Made by a program: the position numbers and the translations under genes. Shown piece after piece: positions 18,740-22,264 of a DNA stretch of 22,264 nt. This DNA is from Phaeoceros laevis. Lineage: Eukaryota; Anthocerotophyta; Anthocerotopsida; Notothyladales. Positions within the stretch are counted from its first letter, which is position 1, and every line of letters starts with the position of its first letter. The stretch is taken from assembly GCA_049999765.1 (NCBI GenBank), contig JBNGIQ010000435.1, positions 1 through 22,264 of the forward strand, written 5' to 3'. Under the pieces are notes generated by a model that had not been told where the DNA came from, did no database searches, and saw only the letters and a program-made list of their open reading frames with translations.

Positions 18740-20587
18740 GACGTTGTTCTGGCAGCCCTTGACACACTTCCAAGACTACTGCCTCGAGCTCTTCAAACGG
18801 AAGACTGTTTCTCAGCTGGAATGCCGGGTGTCAAATTTTGCCATCCATTACCTCAGCTCCATCACTCTTTCGTTTGAGGACAAGGTTTTCTTGGGTTAGG
18901 GTCTCCATTTCATTCCCCGTCCTCCTCCCACCACTTTCGCAAATCTTCTCTTTGAATTTTCTCAATTGGAGCGTAGATACAGTTCCGTCGTTCAGCCGAT
19001 AGGCCTTTTGACAAGTTCAAATTGCCTAACCCTGGATACGTCCCTAGGGATATCAACCCACAGTTGGTTGATATTTTTTCCAAAGGACGTGACACTCTTA
19101 CTGCTCTGCTTCAATCTACCCCATTGCCCAAGGCTTCCGGTCTGTCCAAACACACTAAGCGTCTGCTCAAGAAGTTTTCAGACCCTGCCCTTGTCATCAA
19201 GCCTGCTGACAAGAATCTAGGTCTAGTCTTAATAGACCGGAGTTGGTACGTTAGTGAAGCCAACTCTCGGATCCTAATGTTTACGCCCCGGTTAATGAGG
19301 TCCCCTGGGATTCACTCATGCTTCGGCTCTCGAATCTCAAAACCCTCTTCCAGCGTTACAATTATCCAACCTCTGACCATTGGGACTTCCTTCTTCAGGT
19401 ACCACCCACTGGTTTCCGTTGTTGTCTTTTTTTACCTTATTCCAAAGGTACACAAGCCTGTCCTAGTTGGTCGCCCTATCTGTAGCTACACCAATTACTG
19501 CTTTGAGCACCTCAGCTCTTGGCTTCACGAACAGTTGCTACTTGTTCTTGAAAAACAGCCCACCTACCTCAGGGATTCTTTTTCTGCTCTTCTTGATTTC
19601 AAGAACTTGAATTTTCCCTCCGACGTCCTTCTTTTCTCTTTTGATGTTGAGTCCCTCTACCCCAGCATCCCGCTAGATCTCGGGCTTCATCTTTTAGAGA
19701 ATAGAATTACAGGTGAGCTCCCTTCCCATCAAGTCAGATTCATCATAGAGGCTGCCAATCTCGTTCTGAGATGGCATTTCTTAGAATTCGACGGGAAGTA
19801 CTATCGGCAAGTGCGTGGCATTGCCATGGGTAGCAATTTTGCAGTAGTCTTCGCTTGTCTTTTCCTCTGTTCTCTTGAACAAGAATTGACCTCCACCCAC
19901 CCCACCACCGCCCTAGTCTACCTGAAGAGGTTCATTGACGATGGTTGCGGCGTATGGAATGGCACTAAAGACTCTCTGATAACCTGGCTTAACCAATATT
20001 CTGGTCTGGTCCCAGAAATCAACTTGACATGGAAAATCTCTTCCACCTCAATTGATTTCTTAGACATCACGTTCTATAAAGGCCCCAAGTTCTCAGAGAC
20101 ATGAGTTCTCTCCTCCCGTTGCTTCCAGAAGGCACTGAACATCTATCAGTACCTTCCTTGAAGGTCTTATCATCCCCGTCATCAGAAGAAATCCTTCATC
20201 ATCAGCAAACTTCGACGGTACGTGATCAGGGAAAGTGAATTTTCCAGTTATCTGCACATCAGAAAGCTTTTCTTCCACAGGCTTAGAGCTAGAGGCTATC
20301 CATCCTCTTTTCTTACTAACTGTTTTAGTAAAATCTCTTATGCCCGTAGGAAAGAATTCCTTGCCCCTAAAGTTGTTAAGGAGAAACGGACCCCCCTTAT
20401 GTTTCAAGTCGACTACTCCGAATGGAGTCAGTCCCTTCGCTTGGGGGCCATCCTAAACCCTAAACTTTTTGCAGAAATGCAACAAGTTCCATCCTTATCC
20501 TTCCTTCCCCAACCAGTTTTGTGTTGGAGAAACTCTAGGAAACTAGATAGTTATCTAATTAGGGCAAGGTTAGCTTCTCTGAATTAA
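18740..20587 (+). pseudogene. Penelope-type reverse transcriptase, no GIY-YIG domain
   Basis: The frame starts LFWQPLTHFQDYCLELFKRK and shows the PLE N-terminal signature (YLSSITLSFEDKVFLG*GLHF, TAG at 18897). RT motifs follow: VIKPADKNLGLVLID; YLIPKVHKPVLVGRPI; motif A LLFSFDVESLYPSIP (Asp at 19643); motif B VRGIAMGSNFAVVFACLF; motif C FIDD at 19931-19942; and STSIDFLDITFYKG. Between about 19265 and 19430 the true reading lies in another frame (VPWDSLMLRLSNLKTLFQRY), so two compensating shifts are present. TGA codons stand at 20102 and 20159. The minus-strand copy has Trp (TGG) at the second site, in YQYLPW. The ORF ends with TAA at 20587 right after the RT thumb (CWRNSRKL). The TTG at 19022 is not a start. 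Confidence 0.88.
20452..20465 (+). other. Telomere C-strand-like string inside the PLE coding sequence
   Basis: The bases CCTAAACCCTAAAC encode LNPKL in the conserved end of the RT. In RNA they would be complementary to the TTTAGGG overhang. The other PLE copy has the same string at 21909-21923. Whether it acts in target recognition is inference. Confidence 0.6.
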
Positions 20588-20656
20588 AACCCCGAGTCTT
20601 TATCTGGACTCTGAAAGTCTCGATCCTTTATTTTTCGATGTATTAGGCAGAAATGG

Positions 20657-20684
20657 CTATATAAGAGAGGCATGCCTCTCTTAT
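20657..20684 (+). promoter_or_regulatory. TATA-like word and perfect 24-bp palindrome upstream of the hammerhead
   Basis: CTATATAAG (20657-20665) runs into a perfect 24-bp palindrome at 20661-20684 (ATAAGAGAGGCA and its complement). The minus copies have the same arrangement with a different stem sequence that still pairs. In head-to-tail PLE copies this would sit where a promoter is needed, so it could be a TATA box, a structured RNA, or both. Confidence 0.6.
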
Positions 20685-20707
20685 GAACTCAGATTGTAAC
20701 TCAGTTT

Positions 20708-20748
20708 TCCTGACTGATGAGCCCAGTAGGGCGAAACATGTTTTGGGA
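20708..20748 (+). ncRNA. Small type I hammerhead ribozyme
   Basis: All core parts are present. Stem I pairs TCCTGA (20708-20713) with TTGGGA (20743-20748). Core CTGATGA is 20714-20720. Stem II pairs GCCC with GGGC around AGTA. GAAA is 20733-20736. Stem III is two base pairs, A20736-U20741 and C20737-G20740, around a 2-nt loop. Cleavage is predicted after 20742. So short a stem III is unstable alone, but ACATGT is self-complementary and allows two molecules to pair. Small hammerheads that cleave as dimers are known from Penelope-like elements. Stem I includes two G-U wobbles. Confidence 0.85.
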
Positions 20749-20911
20749 TCTTTTCTATGTTCCTTCTCTGAGTTTTGTCTTTAAAGTCATAGTCCTTTAA
20801 GTCATAGTCTTTTGAGTTCTGCCGCTCCACAAGTCTATGCTTTTTTGTCCTGTGCAGGTCAGACTTTTCTAAGTCCTCCTGCGATCTCTCCGCACGGTTA
20901 TCTCGTGTTCT

Positions 20912-20946
20912 CGGGTTTAGGGTTAAGGGTTAAGGGTTAAGGGTTA
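20912..20946 (+). repeat. Telomere-like tract, GGGTTTA then GGGTTAA repeats
   Basis: One GGGTTTA unit is followed by about four GGGTTAA units on the plus strand, so the G-strand points right. It joins the end of the plus-strand PLE to the 3' end of the first minus-strand PLE tail. The second tail is also preceded on this side by G-rich repeats. Confidence 0.85.
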
Positions 20947-21086
20947 AAAAATGCAAGTAAAGAACTGTGCAGGAAAAGTTTCGGAGTTTCCCGTAGGAGA
21001 CTTAGGAGAAAAAAAAGGACTTGGAATGTGTCAAAAGAATTTAAAGCAGAAAAAAGTGATAGACATGGAAACTCATAAATCAATTC

Positions 21087-21127
21087 CCCAGAACTAGTTT
21101 CACCCAATAAAGGCATCTTCAGCTGGG
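21087..21127 (-). ncRNA. Hammerhead ribozyme in copy B
   Basis: On the minus strand, stem I is CCCAG with CUGGG, all Watson-Crick. The core is CUGAAGA (21116-21122 complement). A shortened stem II follows around UUUAUU, then GAAA and the two-base-pair stem III AC..GU with self-complementary ACUAGU. Stem II is weakened here: a G-G mismatch replaces the C-G pair of copy A. Activity is therefore doubtful. Confidence 0.65.
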
Positions 21128-21164
21128 TTAGTACTGAGGGTTAGTACTGATACAGACTATGAGA

Positions 21165-21188
21165 ATAAGGGGGGCAAGCCCCTCTTAT
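21165..21188 (-). promoter_or_regulatory. Conserved hairpin with TATA-like word in copy B
   Basis: ATAAGGGGGGC and its near-complement flank a 2-nt centre, with one pair reduced to a wobble or mismatch. CTATATAAG overlaps its upstream edge on the minus strand. It has the same position relative to the hammerhead as in the other copies. Confidence 0.6.
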
Positions 21189-21265
21189 ATAGTATGTCCA
21201 TCCTAGTCTCGATCCTTAATTCAAAGGAAAGAGAAAGATAGTTAAGACGTCTTGTTTTCAGCTCT

Positions 21266-21461
21266 AAACCCTAAACCCGAAACCTTGGTTTTAGGGTTTA
21301 GGGGTTTAGGGGTTAGGGGTTCAGGGTTCAGGGTTCAGGGTTCAGGGTTTCAGGGTTCAGGGTTTCAGGGTTCAGGGTTTCAGGGTTCAGGGTTTAAGGG
21401 TTTTAGGGTTTAAGGGTTTCAGGGTTTAAGGGTTTAAGGGTTTGAAGGTTTCAGGGTCTAA
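21266..21461 (+). repeat. Degenerate telomere-like array (TTTAGGG, TTCAGGG, TTTCAGGG, TTTAAGGG)
   Basis: About 195 bp. It begins with a short C-strand part (AAACCCTAAACCCGAAACC), switches through TTGG to the G-strand, and runs on through TTTAGGGG units. A block alternating TTCAGGG and TTTCAGGG follows, then TTTAAGGG units. It lies between the truncated 5' side of copy B and the 3' end of copy A. Confidence 0.88.
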
Positions 21462-21591
21462 GCAAGTAAAGAACTGTGCAGGAAAAGTTTCGAAGTTTCC
21501 CGTAGGAAACTTAGGAGAAAAAAGGACTTTGAATGCGTCAAAGAATTTAAAGCAGAAAAAGTGATAGACACGAAAACTCATGAATCAATTC

Positions 21592-21632
21592 CCCAGAACT
21601 AGTTTCACCCAATAAAGGGATCTTCAGCCGGG
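21592..21632 (-). ncRNA. Hammerhead ribozyme in copy A
   Basis: On the minus strand, stem I is CCCGG with CUGGG (one G-U). The core is CUGAAGA. Stem II is CCC with GGG around UUUAUU, with a U-U at its base where a G-C pair is usual. GAAA is at 21606-21603. Stem III is AC..GU with a 2-nt loop and self-complementary ACUAGU. Cleavage is predicted between 21597 and 21596. Compared with the plus-strand element, every stem has a different sequence but still pairs, which supports a selected structure. Confidence 0.75.
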
Positions 21633-21656
21633 TTAGTACCGATACAGACTATGAGA

Positions 21657-21680
21657 ATAAGGGGGGCAAGCCCCCCTTAT
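21657..21680 (-). promoter_or_regulatory. Conserved hairpin with TATA-like word in copy A
   Basis: An 11-bp stem ATAAGGGGGGC/GCCCCCCTTAT has a 2-nt centre, and CTATATAAG lies at its upstream edge on the minus strand. The equivalent stem in the plus-strand PLE is ATAAGAGAGGC/GCCTCTCTTAT, so G-C pairs replace A-T pairs on both sides. Confidence 0.65.
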
Positions 21681-21789
21681 ATAGTATGTCTATCCTAGTC
21701 TCGATCCTTTAATTTGAAAAAAGGGAATAATTCTCACCGAGTGTGAGAGCCTTAATTCAAAGGAAAGAGAGAAATACTTTTAAAAATAA

Positions 21790-22263
21790 TTAAGACGTCT
21801 TGTTTTCAGCTCTTACTAAAAAACCACCTAACTTCTTAGGGTTTCTCCAGCAAACCGTGGGTTTGGGGAGAAAAGCTAAAGACGGAACTTTTTGCATTTC
21901 TGCAAAAAGTTTAGGGTTTAGGGTAGCCCCGAGGCGCAAAGACTGACTCCACTGGGAGTAGTCCAACTTGAAGACCAGGGGGGCCCGTCTTGAGGTGGTA
22001 GGTCGAAGAGCGAGGTAGTTGTCTCTGTCAGAATATTGCACCTGTCTGAAACAAAAATCCAAAAAGGTGGGGGGATACCCCCTCGCACGGAGCCTCTGAT
22101 AAAAGAGAAGTCTGATGCGAGTAAAACTGGAAAAGAAGCTTTCTCTAACCACATACCTTCGGAGCTCACTTACGATAAAGGAAACCTTTTGGTGTCGCGG
22201 GTGACATGAGCTCCAAGGAAGATATTGGTAAATGTTTAGATGTTTTTGAAAACATCTAGTAGA
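21790..22263 (-). CDS. Penelope-type RT, C-terminal part (5' end outside the window)
   Basis: This is open from the window edge to TAA at 21790, about 157 codons. It reads CFQKHLNIYQYLPWSSCHPR, SFIVSELRRYVVRESFFSSF, RLLFYQRLRARGYPPTF, SLRLGATLNPKLFAEMQ and PTVCWRNPKKL. It is clearly homologous to the plus-strand copy at 20105-20587, with no stop or shift here. It ends soon after the CWRN..KL block that in canonical PLEs leads into GIY-YIG, so this family also lacks the endonuclease. The catalytic motifs lie off the window. Whether the whole ORF is intact cannot be judged. Confidence 0.88.
   Translation of the reverse strand, partial: STRCFQKHLNIYQYLPWSSCHPRHQKVSFIVSELRRYVVRESFFSSFTRIRLLFYQRLRARGYPPTFLDFCFRQVQYSDRDNYLALRPTTSRRAPLVFKLDYSQWSQSLRLGATLNPKLFAEMQKVPSLAFLPKPTVCWRNPKKLGGFLVRAENKTS
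21909..21923 (-). other. Telomere C-strand-like string inside the PLE coding sequence (copy A)
   Basis: The minus strand reads ACCCTAAACCCTAAAC, coding (T)LNPKL with the same codons as the plus-strand copy, while neighbouring codons differ between the copies. Confidence 0.6.
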
Positions 22264-22264
22264 G

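Larger units (their letters stand above)
17653..20911 (+). mobile_element. Endonuclease-lacking Penelope-like element, decayed (plus strand)
   Basis: From left to right: telomeric tract, basic upstream ORF, Penelope-type RT ending after the conserved CWRN..KL block, then a 3' region with TATA-like word, palindrome and hammerhead ribozyme. No GIY-YIG domain follows the RT, as in the Athena and Coprina groups, which lack endonuclease and insert at telomeres. The coding part contains frameshifts and stops, two of which can be scored against the second PLE copy in this window. The 3' end is placed where G-rich telomere-like DNA starts at 20912; the true terminus could differ by some bases. Confidence 0.85.
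20588..20911 (+). other. PLE 3' region (untranslated)
   Basis: No coding is seen. The region carries the TATA-like word and palindrome (20657-20684), the hammerhead (20708-20748), and a tandem pair of AAGTCATAGTC words near 20786 and 20800. It is diverged from the 3' region of the minus-strand copies but shares the same order of elements. Confidence 0.7.
20953..21265 (-). mobile_element. 5'-truncated Penelope-like element tail (copy B)
   Basis: On the minus strand this is only the last 313 bp of an element, ending CAGTTCTTTACTTGC. It matches copy A at 21462-21790 closely in sequence and order. Differences include a deletion of about 46 bp between short CTTAATT-type repeats and a 13-bp tandem duplication (GGGTTAGTACTGA, 21125-21150). 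It is cut off at GCTCT (21261-21265), where telomere-like DNA begins. No coding remains. A hammerhead and a hairpin are kept. Confidence 0.85.
21462..22264 (-). mobile_element. Penelope-like element tail (copy A), running off the window
   Basis: On the minus strand this holds the C-terminal part of a PLE RT followed by a 3' region with hairpin, hammerhead and the terminus CAGTTCTTTACTTGC. The terminus is the same as in copy B and abuts the telomere-like array. The 5' part lies beyond 22264. Confidence 0.88.

Noticed and set aside
18243-18773. Minus-strand ORF of 176 codons rich in Phe and Glu
   Set aside because: It is the reverse complement of the Lys/Ser-rich PLE tail (AAG/GAG codons read as CTT/CTC) and has no features of its own.
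2549-20161. Non-standard genetic code with UAG as Gln
   Set aside because: The intact copia pol (1100 codons) and the 452-codon gag segment use only CAA and CAG for Gln, and real frameshifts accompany the stops. Kept only as an alternative in the findings.
20587-20911. GIY-YIG endonuclease downstream of the PLE RT
   Set aside because: I read all frames after the RT and found no GIY or YIG motif. The minus-strand copy also stops at the same place.

Overview
The window looks like nuclear DNA of a plant-lineage eukaryote. It carries plant-type telomeric heptamers (TTTAGGG/CCCTAAA), GT-AG introns, and a Ty1/copia element primed by the initiator-Met tRNA site typical of plants. I see no prokaryotic gene organisation. 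A streptophyte such as a bryophyte, lycophyte or charophyte alga is a reasonable guess, but the species cannot be fixed from the sequence. Almost every coding region is a retroelement or a decayed reverse-transcriptase (RT) gene.

Layout. (1) 1-2548: no recognisable gene. (2) 2549-12205, minus strand: a long, decayed gene of the rvt class (RT-related cellular genes). It has an RT core (motif A DISRCYETIP, motif B GIPMG, motif C YIDD) and a conserved C-terminal part. It is interrupted by stops and at least one frame change. (3) 6014-11424: a complete, young Ty1/copia insertion inside an rvt exon. It has two apparently identical 107-bp LTRs, a 5-bp TGACG target duplication, a PBS and a PPT. The pol part is intact, but the gag N-terminus is missing and the leader is unusual and GC-rich. 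(4) 12206-13860: no clear gene, apart from one doubtful ORF and a 37-bp minisatellite. (5) About 14070-17652, plus strand: the gag and protease part of another LTR-type retroelement. It has zinc knuckles and a DTGA protease, and a short stretch resembling the first motif of a cytosine methyltransferase. It stops exactly where CCCTAAA repeats begin. (6) 17653-20911, plus strand: a decayed Penelope-like element (PLE). It has an upstream basic ORF and an RT, no GIY-YIG endonuclease, and a hammerhead ribozyme in its 3' region. (7) 20912-22264: telomere-like tract, a 5'-truncated PLE tail, a second telomere-like tract, and a second PLE tail. Both tails lie on the minus strand, and each has its own hammerhead ribozyme and conserved hairpin.

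The right third is the most interesting part. It has the arrangement expected if endonuclease-lacking PLEs were added to exposed telomeric ends, with telomerase adding repeats between additions. The elements encode small hammerheads with two-base-pair palindromic stem III, the type known to act as dimers. A CCCTAAACCCTAAAC string is also embedded in the coding sequence of both PLE copies.

The older coding regions share one pattern of damage. In-frame stops are mostly TAG (12 TAG, 3 TGA and 1 TAA by my count), often where Gln would fit. Decay of methylated CAG sites is the simplest explanation.
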